A stretch of 45,607 nt of DNA from Methylobacterium platani (GTDB taxonomy: Bacteria > Pseudomonadota > Alphaproteobacteria > Rhizobiales > Beijerinckiaceae), in assembly GCF_001653715.1 (NCBI RefSeq), contig NZ_LWHQ01000042.1:1-45607 (forward strand). Direction: 5' to 3'. Under the pieces are notes generated by a model, which was not told the DNA's origin, searched no databases, and saw only the letters and a list, made by a program, of their open reading frames with translations. Shown here in pieces: positions 26,113-34,793 of the stretch. Every line of letters begins with the position of its first letter. Position 1 is the stretch's first letter. The position numbers and the translations under genes were made by a program.

Positions 26113-26286
26113 TCCCGCGCCTGCGGGAGAGCAGGCCTGCCCGCCGTGCACAAACGACGCACGCACTCGCATACGGCAGAAACAGTCCAATGTCATACGC
26201 CTGAAGCAAGCGGGTCCCCGTGGCCGCCTCCGCGGCCCCGGACGTTTGCCTCGGGCCGGCTCCGGACTTGTGGAAGCGCGCGACCG

Positions 26287-27492
26287 ATGAGATCAGAACA
26301 GGGCGCTGGACGAAAGAAGCGTCGGCGCGGCGGATGGCTGCTGGCCCTGCTGGTGCTGGCCGGAGCCGGGGGCGCGTATGCGTGGCACGGCCACGAGAAG
26401 GCGGCGACGAAGCCCGCCGCCCGCGCCCCGGCCGCGGTGCCGGTGACCCTGGCGCAGGTCGAGCAGGGGCCGCTCGCCGTGGTGCTCGGCGGTCTCGGCA
26501 CGGTCCAGGCCTACAACACCGTGCAGGTGCGCAGCCGGGTCGACGGCGAGATCCTGAAGATCGGCTTTCGCGAGGGCCAGGTGGTCAGGAAGGGCGACCT
26601 CCTCGCCCAGGTCGACCCGCGCCCCTACCAGGCCGCCCTCGACCAGGCCAAGGCGAAGAAGGCCCAGGACGAGGCCACCGTGAAGAACGCCAAGGCCGAT
26701 CTCGAGCGCTACACCAAGCTCGGCGACTACGCCTCGCGCCAGCAGACCGACACCCAGACCGCGACGGTGAACCAGCTCACCGCCCAGATCGCCGGCGACC
26801 AGGCGGCGATCGACAACGCGGCGACGCAACTCTCCTACGCCACGATCCAGGCGCCGATCGACGGCGTCACCGGCTTCCGGCTGATCGACGTCGGCAACAT
26901 CGTCAACGCCGCGCAACAGACCGCGATCGTCACCATCACCCAGGTCGAGCCGATCTTCGTGGTCTACACCGCGCCCGAGGAGCAGCTCGGCGACATGATG
27001 CGGGCGCTCGCCGCCGGTCCGGTACCGGTCGAGGCCTGGAGCACCGACGGGATGGCCAAGCTGTCCGAGGGGCGCCTCGACCTCGTCAACAACCAGGTCG
27101 ACGTCGCCACCGGCACGATCCGGCTCAAGGCCTCCTTCGCCAACAAGGACCACGCCCTGTGGCCGGGGGTGTCGGTCTCGACGAAGACGCGCACCGGCAC
27201 GGTCGCGAACGCCGTCACGGTGCCGGACGACGCGGTGCAGCACGGGCCCAAGGGCCTGTACGCCTTCGTGGTCGACGACCAGAGCCGGGCCCGCGTCCAG
27301 CCGATCGCGGTCGGGCGCTCCAACGACGGCCGCACCCAGGTGCTCAAGGGGCTGACCCCCGGCCAGACGGTGATCTGGCGCGGCCAGTCCCGGGTGCAGG
27401 AGGGCGCGCTCGTCGCCCAGGCGCAACCCGCCTCGCCGCGCGAGGACCGCCAGGCCGACAATTCCGCCCCGGTCTCGAGCGAGGCGCGCTGA
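26287..27492 (+). CDS. RND efflux periplasmic adaptor (MFP) subunit
   Basis: Membrane-fusion protein that would link an inner-membrane RND pump to an outer-membrane channel. The 401-residue product has a short basic N-terminus, one hydrophobic segment at about 16-32 (WLLALLVLAGAGGAYAW) without a lipobox, a lipoyl-type half-motif (VQVRSRVDGEILKIGFREGQ), a coiled-coil hairpin around 120-190, and the second half-motif ATIQAPIDGVTGFRLIDVGN. This matches the MdtA/AcrA class. The start ATG at 26287 is a choice; the open frame continues upstream. The permease gene begins 1 bp after its stop. No outer-membrane factor or regulator gene is adjacent, so the channel is probably shared. Confidence 0.92.
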   Translation: MRSEQGAGRKKRRRGGWLLALLVLAGAGGAYAWHGHEKAATKPAARAPAAVPVTLAQVEQGPLAVVLGGLGTVQAYNTVQVRSRVDGEILKIGFREGQVVRKGDLLAQVDPRPYQAALDQAKAKKAQDEATVKNAKADLERYTKLGDYASRQQTDTQTATVNQLTAQIAGDQAAIDNAATQLSYATIQAPIDGVTGFRLIDVGNIVNAAQQTAIVTITQVEPIFVVYTAPEEQLGDMMRALAAGPVPVEAWSTDGMAKLSEGRLDLVNNQVDVATGTIRLKASFANKDHALWPGVSVSTKTRTGTVANAVTVPDDAVQHGPKGLYAFVVDDQSRARVQPIAVGRSNDGRTQVLKGLTPGQTVIWRGQSRVQEGALVAQAQPASPREDRQADNSAPVSSEAR

Positions 27493-27493
27493 C

Positions 27494-30400
27494 ATGCAAT
27501 CCGGCAACGGGCAGGAGAACGCCGGTCGCACCGGCATCTCCGGCTTCTTCATCCGCTTCCCCGTCGCGACCTCGCTGATCATGGCCGGGATCCTGTTCAT
27601 CGGGATCGTGGCCTATCCGCTCCTCGGCGTCGCCCCCCTGCCGCAGGTCGACTTCCCGACGATCCAGGTCACCGCGCAGCTGCCCGGCGGCAGCCCGGAG
27701 ACCATGGCCTCGACGGTGGCCCAGCCCCTCGAGCGCCAGTTCGCCCAGATTCCCGGCGTCAGCCAGATGACCTCGACGAGCGCCCTGGGCATCTCGTCGA
27801 TCACCGTGCAGTTCGACCTCAACCGCAACATCGACGGGGCGGCGAACGACCTCCAGGCGGCGATCAACGCCGCCGGCGGCCAGCTGCCGAAGAACCTGCC
27901 GAGCCCGCCGACCTACCGTAAGGTCAATCCGGCCGACTCGCCGATCCTGCTGCTCTCGGCCACCTCCGACACCCTGCCCCTGACCGAGGTCGACGACGCC
28001 GCCGACGTGCAGCTGGCGCAGCGCATCAGCCAGGTCTCCGGCGTCGGCCAGGTGCTGATCGGCGGCCAGCAGAAGCCCGCGGTGCGGGTGCAGATCGACC
28101 CGGCGAAGCTCGTCGCCAAGGACCTGTCGCTCGAGGACGTCCGCACCCAGCTCTCGATCACCACGGTCAACAGCCCGAAGGGCAGCTTCGACGGGACGAC
28201 CCGCAGCTACACGGTCTACGCCAACGACCAGCTCACCCGCGCCAAGGACTGGAACGACGTCATCATCGCCTACCGCAACGGCGCGCCGCTGCGGGTGCGC
28301 GACATCGGCCGGGCGGTGGCGGGGCCGGAGGATGCCAAGCAGGCGGCCTGGGCCAACGGCCAGCGCGGCGTGTTCCTGGTCATCTTCAAGCAGCCCGGCG
28401 CCAACGTCATCGACACCGTCGACCGGATCAAGGCCGAGCTGCCCCGCATCACCGCGGCCCTGCCGGCGGGCGTCAAGATCCAGACGCTGAGCGACCGCAC
28501 CCAGACCATCCGCGCCGCCGTCGAGGACGTGCAGTTCACGTTGGCTCTCACCATCGCCCTCGTGGTGGCGGTGATCTTCGTGTTCCTGCGCTCGGTCTGG
28601 GCGACGATCATCCCGAGCGTGACGGTGCCGCTGGCGCTGCTCGGCGCCTGCGCGCTGATGTGGCTGGCCGGCTACACCCTCGACAACCTGTCCCTGATGG
28701 CGCTCACCATCGCGGTCGGCTTCGTCGTCGACGACGCGATCGTCGTCTTGGAGAACATCGCCCGCTACGTCGAGGAGGGGATGAAGCCGATGCAGGCCGC
28801 GCTCAAGGGCGCCGGCGAGATCGGCTTCACCATCGTGTCGATCTCGGTCTCGCTGATCGCGGTGCTGATCCCGCTGCTCCTGATGGGCGGCATCATCGGC
28901 CGGCTGTTCCGCGAATTCGCCGTGGTGCTGTCGATGACGATCGGCGTCTCGGCCTTCGTGTCGCTGTCGCTGACCCCGATGATGGCCTCGCGTTTCCTCA
29001 AGGAGCACAAGGCCGAGCATCACGGCCGGCTCTATCGCTGGAGCGAGCGCGTCTTCGATGGGATGCTGCACGCCTACGAGGCGGCGCTCGACGTGGCGCT
29101 CCGCCACCACGTCGTGACGTTCCTGACCTTCCTCGCCACGGTGGCGCTCACCGGCTACCTGTTCGTCGTCATCCCGAAGGGCTTCTTCCCGCAGCAGGAT
29201 ACCGGCCTCATCGTCGGCATCACGGAAGGCGGGCAGGACATCTCGTTCTCCGCCATGGAGGACCGCCAGCGCGCGGTCGGCGCGGTGATCCAGGCCGATC
29301 CGGACGTCGCGAGCGTCGCGATGTCGATCGGCGGCAGCGGCCAGGCGCTCAATTCCGGCCGGATGTTCATCACCCTCAAAGCCCGGGACGACCGCGAGGC
29401 GAACGCCTTCCAGATCATCGACCGGCTGCGGCCGAAGCTCGCGAAGCTCGAGGGCGTGAAGGTCTTCCTCCAGGCCTCGCAGGACGTGCGCACCGGCGGG
29501 CGCGCCTCGCGCACCCAGTTCGAGTACACGCTGCAGGACCCGAACCTCGACGAGCTCAATACCTGGTCGCCGCGCCTGCTCGACAAGCTGAAGACGCTGC
29601 CGGAGCTGCGCGACGTCGCCACCGACCAGCAGACCGACGGCACGACGCTGACCCTGTCGATCAACCGCGACGCCGCCTCGCGCTACGGCATCACCCCGCA
29701 GGCGATCGACGACACGCTCTACGACGCGATCGGCCAGCGCCAGGTGGCGCAGTACTTCACGCAGCTCAACAGCTACCACGTCGTGATGGAGATCCTGCCG
29801 GCGCTCCAGGGCAACCCGGACAGCTTGCGCGACATCTACGTGAAGTCGCCGACCACCGGCGGCCAGGTGCCGCTCGCGGCCTTCGCCACCTGGACCACCG
29901 TGCCGGTGCGCCCGCTCTCGATCAGCCACCAGGGCCAGTTCCCCTCGGTGACGATCAGCTTCAACCTCGCCCCGAACGTCGCGCTCGGCCAGGCGACCGC
30001 GGCGATCGACAAGGCGGCAAAGGAGCTCGGCGTGCCGCCGACGCTCGCGACCGGCTTCCAGGGCACCGCGCAGGCGTTCCAGCAATCGCTCTCGACGGTG
30101 CCGCTGCTCATCGCCGCCGCCCTGGTGGTGGTCTACCTGATCCTCGGCATCCTCTACGAGAGCTACATCCACCCGCTGACGATCCTCTCGACCCTGCCCT
30201 CGGCCGGCGTCGGCGCGCTCGCGATGCTCCTGTGGTTCGGCTACGATTTCAGCCTGATCGCGCTGATCGGCATCATCCTGCTGATCGGCATCGTGAAGAA
30301 GAACGGCATCATGCTGGTCGACTTCGCGATCGTGGCCGAGCGCCACGAGGGCATCGGGCCCGAGGAGGCGATCCGCAAGGCGGCGCTCCTGCGCTTCCGC

Positions 30401-30673
30401 CCGATCCTGATGACCACGATGGCGGCGCTCCTCGGCGGCATCCCGCTGATGTTCGGCACCGGCACCGGTTCGGAGATCCGCCAGCCGCTGGGCTATGCCA
30501 TGGTCGGCGGCCTCGCGGTGAGCCAGGTGCTGACGTTGTTCACCACCCCGGTCATCTACATCTACCTCGACAAGCTCTCGACCTTCCTGTCCGGCGGCTC
30601 GCACGGGCCCGCGTCGGAGGACGAGGCGCCGGCGGACGAGGAGAAGCCGGAGTTGCGGCAGGCGGCGGAGTAG
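27494..30673 (+). CDS. RND multidrug efflux permease (MdtB/MdtC-like)
   Basis: Inner-membrane proton-driven exporter of the HAE1 family. The 1059-residue product has the usual length and architecture: TM1 after about residue 15, a periplasmic porter loop, TM2-6, a central loop, a second porter loop and TM7-12. The proton-relay pair Asp413-Asp414 lies in TM4 (VGFVVDDAIVVLENI), and the second half has ILLIGIVKKNGIMLVDFAI. N-terminal FFIRFPVATSLIMAG and PLPQVDFPTIQVTAQLPG are typical of MdtB/MuxB-type pumps. The C-terminus is acidic. It is coupled to the adaptor gene. Substrates are unknown. Confidence 0.95.
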   Translation: MQSGNGQENAGRTGISGFFIRFPVATSLIMAGILFIGIVAYPLLGVAPLPQVDFPTIQVTAQLPGGSPETMASTVAQPLERQFAQIPGVSQMTSTSALGISSITVQFDLNRNIDGAANDLQAAINAAGGQLPKNLPSPPTYRKVNPADSPILLLSATSDTLPLTEVDDAADVQLAQRISQVSGVGQVLIGGQQKPAVRVQIDPAKLVAKDLSLEDVRTQLSITTVNSPKGSFDGTTRSYTVYANDQLTRAKDWNDVIIAYRNGAPLRVRDIGRAVAGPEDAKQAAWANGQRGVFLVIFKQPGANVIDTVDRIKAELPRITAALPAGVKIQTLSDRTQTIRAAVEDVQFTLALTIALVVAVIFVFLRSVWATIIPSVTVPLALLGACALMWLAGYTLDNLSLMALTIAVGFVVDDAIVVLENIARYVEEGMKPMQAALKGAGEIGFTIVSISVSLIAVLIPLLLMGGIIGRLFREFAVVLSMTIGVSAFVSLSLTPMMASRFLKEHKAEHHGRLYRWSERVFDGMLHAYEAALDVALRHHVVTFLTFLATVALTGYLFVVIPKGFFPQQDTGLIVGITEGGQDISFSAMEDRQRAVGAVIQADPDVASVAMSIGGSGQALNSGRMFITLKARDDREANAFQIIDRLRPKLAKLEGVKVFLQASQDVRTGGRASRTQFEYTLQDPNLDELNTWSPRLLDKLKTLPELRDVATDQQTDGTTLTLSINRDAASRYGITPQAIDDTLYDAIGQRQVAQYFTQLNSYHVVMEILPALQGNPDSLRDIYVKSPTTGGQVPLAAFATWTTVPVRPLSISHQGQFPSVTISFNLAPNVALGQATAAIDKAAKELGVPPTLATGFQGTAQAFQQSLSTVPLLIAAALVVVYLILGILYESYIHPLTILSTLPSAGVGALAMLLWFGYDFSLIALIGIILLIGIVKKNGIMLVDFAIVAERHEGIGPEEAIRKAALLRFRPILMTTMAALLGGIPLMFGTGTGSEIRQPLGYAMVGGLAVSQVLTLFTTPVIYIYLDKLSTFLSGGSHGPASEDEAPADEEKPELRQAAE

Positions 30674-30693
30674 GGCGGCCGCTTCAGGCCGCC
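30674..30693. terminator. Bidirectional hairpin between convergent genes
   Basis: GGCGGCC (30674-30680) pairs with GGCCGCC (30687-30693). The six-base loop contains the stop codon of the minus-strand hydrolase gene, and the stem begins at the base after the RND stop. One stem would serve both transcripts. Confidence 0.6.
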
Positions 30694-31535
30694 GCGATGA
30701 AGTCGCGCAGGACCGCGACGGCGTGGTCCGGGGCATCGCCGAAGAGATCGTGGCCGCACTCCGCGAAACGCTCGAACCGCAGGCGGTCGGGAGGCAGGGC
30801 GGCCACGAGCGCCTGGCCGACCGAGGGCGGAACCAGCGGGTCGTGCTCGCCCGCCATGACGAGGACGGGGCAGCGCACGCCTCCGAGCGCGGGGCGGAAA
30901 TCCATGCGCCCCTGCTCGTTGTCGGGCCCGTTGAAGTGGAGCGCGGTGTCGTTGCGCACCGGCACGCGCTGCATCCTGGCGGGATCGACGGGTCTGCGGC
31001 GGTAGAACGGGACGCAGGTGCGGAAGTACTCCGCCCGTCTCTCGGCGGTCGGGGCCGTCCAGTAGGTCTCGGCGATGCGGGCGACTTCGCCCCCGCCCAG
31101 CCCTCGGAAGCGCTCGACGATCGCCGGAAAGTCGACCCTGGCCGCCGTGCTGACCAGGACGAGCTTGCCGGGATGGTCCGGGTACCGCGTCGCGTAGGCC
31201 TGCGCGACGTAGCCGCCGAATGACATCCCGAGCACGACCGGCCGCACGAGGCCGAGCGCGTCGCACAGGCCCTTCACGTCGTCGCCCCACTGCGCCAGCG
31301 TCCAGGCGGCGCGGTCCCCGTCCTCGCTGCGGCCGTTGCCGCGATGGTCGTAATAGACCACCTGCGCCACGTCGCTCAGGCTGGAGAACAGGGGCTTGAA
31401 GGCGCTGTGGTCGAAGCCCGGGCCGCCGTGCAGGAGCAGCAGGGGCGGCTTCTCCCGCATGGTCCCGCCGTCGGGGACGAGCCCGGCATTCTCGACGTCC
31501 ACGAAGAGGCGGACGCCGTTGACCGCGACGAACAT
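30684..31535 (-). CDS. Alpha/beta-fold hydrolase (proline iminopeptidase-like)
   Basis: A 283-residue cytoplasmic hydrolase of the S33-like alpha/beta superfamily. The oxyanion region is LLLHGGPGFDHS, the nucleophile Ser105 lies in VLGMSFGGYVAQ, the acid in GEHDPLVPP and the His in AECGHDLFGD. YYDHRGNGRSE is typical of proline iminopeptidases and related esterases. The start ATG at 31535 has a GGGAG ribosome site. It converges with the RND pump and lies downstream of a transposase-derived gene on the same strand. Substrate is not predictable; peptidase versus esterase remains open. Confidence 0.9.
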   Translation of the reverse strand: MFVAVNGVRLFVDVENAGLVPDGGTMREKPPLLLLHGGPGFDHSAFKPLFSSLSDVAQVVYYDHRGNGRSEDGDRAAWTLAQWGDDVKGLCDALGLVRPVVLGMSFGGYVAQAYATRYPDHPGKLVLVSTAARVDFPAIVERFRGLGGGEVARIAETYWTAPTAERRAEYFRTCVPFYRRRPVDPARMQRVPVRNDTALHFNGPDNEQGRMDFRPALGGVRCPVLVMAGEHDPLVPPSVGQALVAALPPDRLRFERFAECGHDLFGDAPDHAVAVLRDFIAAA

Positions 31536-31579
31536 GCGAACGGTCTCCCTGCGAGGGGCCGCGCCGCCGCGGGCGGGCC

Positions 31580-31975
31580 TCAGGCGACGGCCGCCTGCTT
31601 CTGCACGCTCAGCAGCATGTTGGCGATCTGGCGCACCTGGAGCTCGCTGTCCTGCAACTCCTTCTTGCGGGCGCCGCCATAGGCGAATTCGTCGTGGTCG
31701 ATCCCCGGGATCGGCAGGCCCTGCTCCTCGAAGTGGCGCACGAGGCGGCCATGGAGCTGTTCCCAGACGCCGAGCCGCGACCAGCGGATGAAGGTCTGGG
31801 CGGCCATCCACCACGGACCGTACTGCGCCGGGACGGCGCGCCAGTTCGTGTCGTGCCAGTGGCGCCAGAGGATCGCGTCGAGCGTCCGCTTGAGATCGTG
31901 GGGCTGCGTCTTGCCACGAGGCCGGCAGCCTTCGAGCAATGGTGCGAGTACAGCCCACTGCGCCTCCGTCAACAT
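31580..31975 (-). CDS. Small transposase-derived protein (IS5-type N-terminal domain)
   Basis: A 131-residue product. The N-terminal 75 residues (MLTEAQWAVLAPLLEGCRP, then LDAILWRHWHD, WRAVP and WMAAQTFIRWSRLGVWEQL) match the helix-turn-helix front part of IS5/IS427-type transposases. The catalytic DDE domain is absent. Instead the last 55 residues read HFEEQGLPIPGIDHDEFAYGG and a Lys/Glu/Gln-rich helix ending LLSVQKQAAVA. GAGGGG sits six bases before the ATG at 31975, with another ATG at 31981. No inverted-repeat ends or target duplication were seen, so this is not a complete IS. It may be a remnant or a domesticated DNA-binding protein. Confidence 0.6.
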   Translation of the reverse strand: MLTEAQWAVLAPLLEGCRPRGKTQPHDLKRTLDAILWRHWHDTNWRAVPAQYGPWWMAAQTFIRWSRLGVWEQLHGRLVRHFEEQGLPIPGIDHDEFAYGGARKKELQDSELQVRQIANMLLSVQKQAAVA

Positions 31976-31981
31976 AAACAT

Positions 31982-32595
31982 CCCCTCGTTCACGCTTCCA
32001 CCGCAGGGCATCTTACCAAGGGTAATTTGCTTCTTCAATCGGGCAGCCGACCGGAGGTTGAAGTTTGTTGGCGATCTGCAACATGGCGAACGGCCAGATC
32101 GTTTGTGTTCGAACATGGCAACGAGAAGAAAGAGCATTATATTACTTTAAAGAATAGGTGTTTCCGCTTGTAAATACTTTTAAATGATAAATTAGATGTG
32201 ATAAGTATAATGCCGGCCGCCTCCATCGATGAAGGCGTGAACCGCACCGCAACGTAATCGGAGAAGAGAGAAAATTCCACCTCCGGACGGGTCACGGCGA
32301 TATTGATTATTGCGGATGGTTGACCGGCGCCACGGTTGATGCCGCCGCTGCGGTCCCTGCGTTCCGGAGTGATTGTCGCTGCGTCGCAGCAATCGGCGGG
32401 ATTGCAGCGGCGTTTCACATCTGGGTCAGGCGTCGACCCGGCTGCCGGTGGGAACGGCGCACGGATTCCATGACACGGCCGGCGACCGATCCCGCGGGCG
32501 CGCGTCGACGCGCGCAGCCGCATCGCGGCGCGGGCGGAGCGCCGCCGGCGGGCCGCCATGTCGTCGCTGGTGTTCAGGTCGGGTGTGAAGAGGGA
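31982..32595. other. 614-bp gap with AT-rich stretch beside tRNA-Ala
   Basis: No gene is supported. Bases about 32130-32310 are AT-rich (TATTACTTTAAAGAATA, TACTTTTAAATGATAAATTAG), in contrast to all neighbours except 4915-5300. Bases 32320-32590 return to high GC with CGCG-rich palindromic tracts such as GCGCGTCGACGCGCGC near 32500. The stretch lies between a transposase-derived gene and the 3' end of tRNA-Ala, a classic insertion spot, but no repeat of the tRNA 3' end was found. Confidence 0.55.
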
Positions 32596-32671
32596 TGGTG
32601 GAGCTTAGCGGGATCGAACCGCTGACCTCCTGCATGCCATGCAGGCGCTCTCCCAGCTGAGCTAAAGCCCC
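32596..32671 (-). tRNA. tRNA-Ala (anticodon GGC)
   Basis: The reverse complement gives a full 76-nt cloverleaf with an encoded 3' CCA. The acceptor stem GGGGCTT pairs with AAGCTCC and includes the G3-U70 wobble pair that identifies alanine tRNAs. The D-arm starts GCTCAGCTGGGAGAGC, the anticodon stem CCTGC/GCAGG encloses ATGGCAT (anticodon GGC), and the T-arm has GGTTCGATCC. It reads GCC and GCU codons. Confidence 0.98.
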
Positions 32672-32745
32672 ACGTCGCAGGCCGTTTGGGATCCGTCCTG
32701 AGACCGGTCCGGCATCCCCTTGCGGGGTCGCCGTCGGTGAGCGGC

Positions 32746-32774
32746 GGTATATGGGGCTGCGGCGCCGGACACAA
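32746..32774 (-). promoter_or_regulatory. Candidate sigma-70 promoter of tRNA-Ala
   Basis: On the minus strand TTGTGT (32774-32769) is followed after 17 bases by TATACC (32751-32746). This lies about 75 nt upstream of the mature tRNA 5' end, and the ATATA run stands out in GC-rich DNA. Assignment is by pattern and position only. Confidence 0.5.
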
Positions 32775-32841
32775 GCCCCCGGGGCGGGTCTTCGCGAAGT
32801 TTTCGTGACCGTCGCGAATTCCCGAGGCGGGTCAGGGGTTT

Positions 32842-32873
32842 GGGCGGGCGCGGCGTGCCCGCTGCGCCCGCCC
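32842..32873 (-). terminator. Hairpin downstream of the TIGR02300 gene
   Basis: GGGCGGGCGC (32842-32851) pairs perfectly with GCGCCCGCCC (32864-32873), leaving a 12-nt loop. It lies 12 bp beyond the stop of the minus-strand TIGR02300 gene and upstream of the tRNA promoter. Confidence 0.55.
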
Positions 32874-32885
32874 GCCCCCGGCGGA

Positions 32886-33281
32886 TCAGGATTCCTCGTC
32901 GCTCTCGATGTCGCTGTCGATGAAGTCGGAGACGTCGTCGCCGCTCTCCTCGTCCTCCTCCAGGAAGGTATCGTCGTCGCCGCCGGCATCGGCCACGTCG
33001 GTGTCGTCGTCGACCGAGACGTCGTCGCCGCCCTCGGCCGCCTCGACCTCGTCGAGCGAGACCATCTCGGGGGCGCCGGCCTCCTCCTCGGTCTCCTCCT
33101 CGCGCGGCGCCCGGTTGGCGATCGCGGGGGCGGGGACGCGGGTGGTCGAGAGTGCGGCGACCTGATAGACCGTGCCGCACTTCGGGCACACGGCGGGGTC
33201 CCTGCTGAGGTCGTAGAACTTCGCGCCGCAGCTCATGCACTGGCGCTTCAAGCCGAGTTCCGGTCTGGCCACGGTAGTCAC
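32886..33281 (-). CDS. TIGR02300 family zinc-ribbon, acidic-tail protein
   Basis: A 131-residue protein of unknown function conserved in Alphaproteobacteria. The N-terminus has a zinc ribbon with Cys15-x2-Cys18 and Cys32-x2-Cys35 around the family signature KFYDLSRDPAVCPKCG. After a short linker the last 65 residues are almost entirely Asp/Glu with few hydrophobics (SLDEVEAAEGGDDVSVDDDT and a tail ending SDIESDEES), probably disordered. It is divergent from aroA with 162 bp between starts, which is its usual neighbourhood in this class. The start ATG at 33281 gives the standard MTTVARPELGLKRQC beginning. Confidence 0.93.
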   Translation of the reverse strand: MTTVARPELGLKRQCMSCGAKFYDLSRDPAVCPKCGTVYQVAALSTTRVPAPAIANRAPREEETEEEAGAPEMVSLDEVEAAEGGDDVSVDDDTDVADAGGDDDTFLEEDEESGDDVSDFIDSDIESDEES

Positions 33282-33443
33282 GTTCCTGTCGATGTCGGAT
33301 AAGAGTGGGTTCGGTTAGTCGCGCCCGCCAGCCCTGTCAAATACCGGTGCGGCCGCCGGATGACGCGGCGGTGCCCGCGTGCTAACGACCCCGCCGTTTT
33401 CCACGCTTGCCCAAGCGATTCTCGAGAACCAGGCCGCCTGCCC

Positions 33444-34793
33444 GTGTCGCACGATTCCACTCCGTCCCCGATCACCGCCCAGGCCGGGACGGCCCTCAAG
33501 GGCCGGCTGCGGCCGCCCGGCGACAAGTCGATCTCGCACCGGGCGATGATCCTCGGGCTGCTCAGCCTCGGCGAGACCCGGATCGAGGGCCTGCTCGAGG
33601 GCGACGACGTGCTGCGCACCGCCGCCGCCGCCAAGGCGCTCGGCGCCGGGATCGACCGGGACGGGGAGGGGCGCTGGCGGGTCCGCGGCGTCGGCGTCGG
33701 CGGCCTGTCCGATCCGGCGGGCGTGCTCGATTTCGGCAATGCCGGCACCGGCTCGCGCCTGATGATGGGCGTCGTCGGCGGCCATCCGGTCACCGCGACC
33801 TTCGACGGCGACGCCTCCTTGCGCAAGCGGCCGATGCGCCGGATCCTCGATCCGCTGCTGCGGATGGGCGTCACGGTGGTCGAGCAGGCCGAGGGCGGCC
33901 GGGTGCCGCTCACCCTGCGCGGCCCCCGCGAGGCGGTGCCGATCACCTACGAGAGCCCGGTCGCCTCGGCGCAGGTGAAGTCGGCGGTGCTGCTCGCCGG
34001 CCTCAACGCGCCCGGCGTCACCACGGTGGTGGAGGCGGCCGCCACCCGCGACCACACCGAGCGGATGCTGCGCCTGTTCGGCGCCGAGGTCGCCGTCGAG
34101 GCGATCGGTCCCGGGGGCCACGGGCGGCGCATCGCGCTCACCGGCCAGCCGACCCTGCGGGCGACCGACGTGGTGGTCCCGGCCGATCCGTCCTCGGCCG
34201 CCTTCGCCCTCGTCGCCGGGCTGATCGTCCCGGGTTCCGAGCTGGTGATCGAGGGGGTGATGATGAACCCGCTGCGCACCGGCCTCCTCACCACGCTCCT
34301 CGAGATGGGCGGCGACATCGAGCGCCTGAACGAGCGCGAGGAGGGCGGCGAGACCGTGGCCGACCTGCGGGTGCGCCACAGCCGCCTCAGGGGCGTCGCG
34401 GTGCCGCCCGAGCGGGCGCCGGCGATGATCGACGAGTACCCGGTTCTCGCGGTGGCGGCGGCCTGCGCCGAGGACACCACCCGGATGCAGGGCCTGCACG
34501 AGCTGCGCGTCAAGGAATCCGACCGCCTCGCCGCGGTGGCGGCGGGGCTGAAGGCCAACGGCGTCTCCCACGTCGTCGAGGGCGACGACCTGATCGTGCA
34601 CGGCGACGGCGCGGCCCCGCGGGGCGGCGGCACGGTCGAGACTCATCTCGACCACCGCATCGCCATGGCGTTCCTGGTCCTCGGCATGGCCGCCCGGGAG
34701 CCGGTCACGGTGGATGACGGCGCGATGATCGCGACGAGCTATCCCGCCTTCCTCGCCGACATGCGGGCGCTCGGCGCCGCGCTCTCGGCGTGA
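33444..34793 (+). CDS. aroA: 3-phosphoshikimate 1-carboxyvinyltransferase (EPSP synthase)
   Basis: Shikimate-pathway enzyme joining PEP and shikimate-3-phosphate. The 449-residue product aligns by eye with class II (CP4-like) EPSP synthases: PPGDKSISHRAM with Lys28, LLEGDDVLRTAAA, DASLRKRPMRRILDPL, SPVASAQVKSAVLLAGLN, ATRDHTERMLRLFGAEV and ELRVKESDRLAAVA. The loop equivalent to the CP4 glyphosate position reads FGNAGTGSRL, so a glycine (about residue 101) stands where CP4 has Ala100. The start is a GTG at 33444 (family-like SHDSTPSPITA follows); its ribosome site is weak. The last four bases overlap the cmk start (GTGA). Confidence 0.96.
   Translation: MSHDSTPSPITAQAGTALKGRLRPPGDKSISHRAMILGLLSLGETRIEGLLEGDDVLRTAAAAKALGAGIDRDGEGRWRVRGVGVGGLSDPAGVLDFGNAGTGSRLMMGVVGGHPVTATFDGDASLRKRPMRRILDPLLRMGVTVVEQAEGGRVPLTLRGPREAVPITYESPVASAQVKSAVLLAGLNAPGVTTVVEAAATRDHTERMLRLFGAEVAVEAIGPGGHGRRIALTGQPTLRATDVVVPADPSSAAFALVAGLIVPGSELVIEGVMMNPLRTGLLTTLLEMGGDIERLNEREEGGETVADLRVRHSRLRGVAVPPERAPAMIDEYPVLAVAAACAEDTTRMQGLHELRVKESDRLAAVAAGLKANGVSHVVEGDDLIVHGDGAAPRGGGTVETHLDHRIAMAFLVLGMAAREPVTVDDGAMIATSYPAFLADMRALGAALSA

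Noticed and set aside
27344..30736. Very long open frame (1130 codons) opposite the RND pump
   Set aside because: Composition is Arg/Asp/His-rich low complexity typical of antisense shadows; the forward strand encodes a clear RND permease.
31580..31975. Complete insertion sequence
   Set aside because: No terminal inverted repeats, no target duplication and no DDE catalytic domain were found.
32137..32559. 140-residue minus-strand open frame between the transposase-like gene and tRNA-Ala
   Set aside because: No ribosome site, mixed composition crossing an abrupt GC shift, and overlap with AT-rich DNA that looks non-coding.
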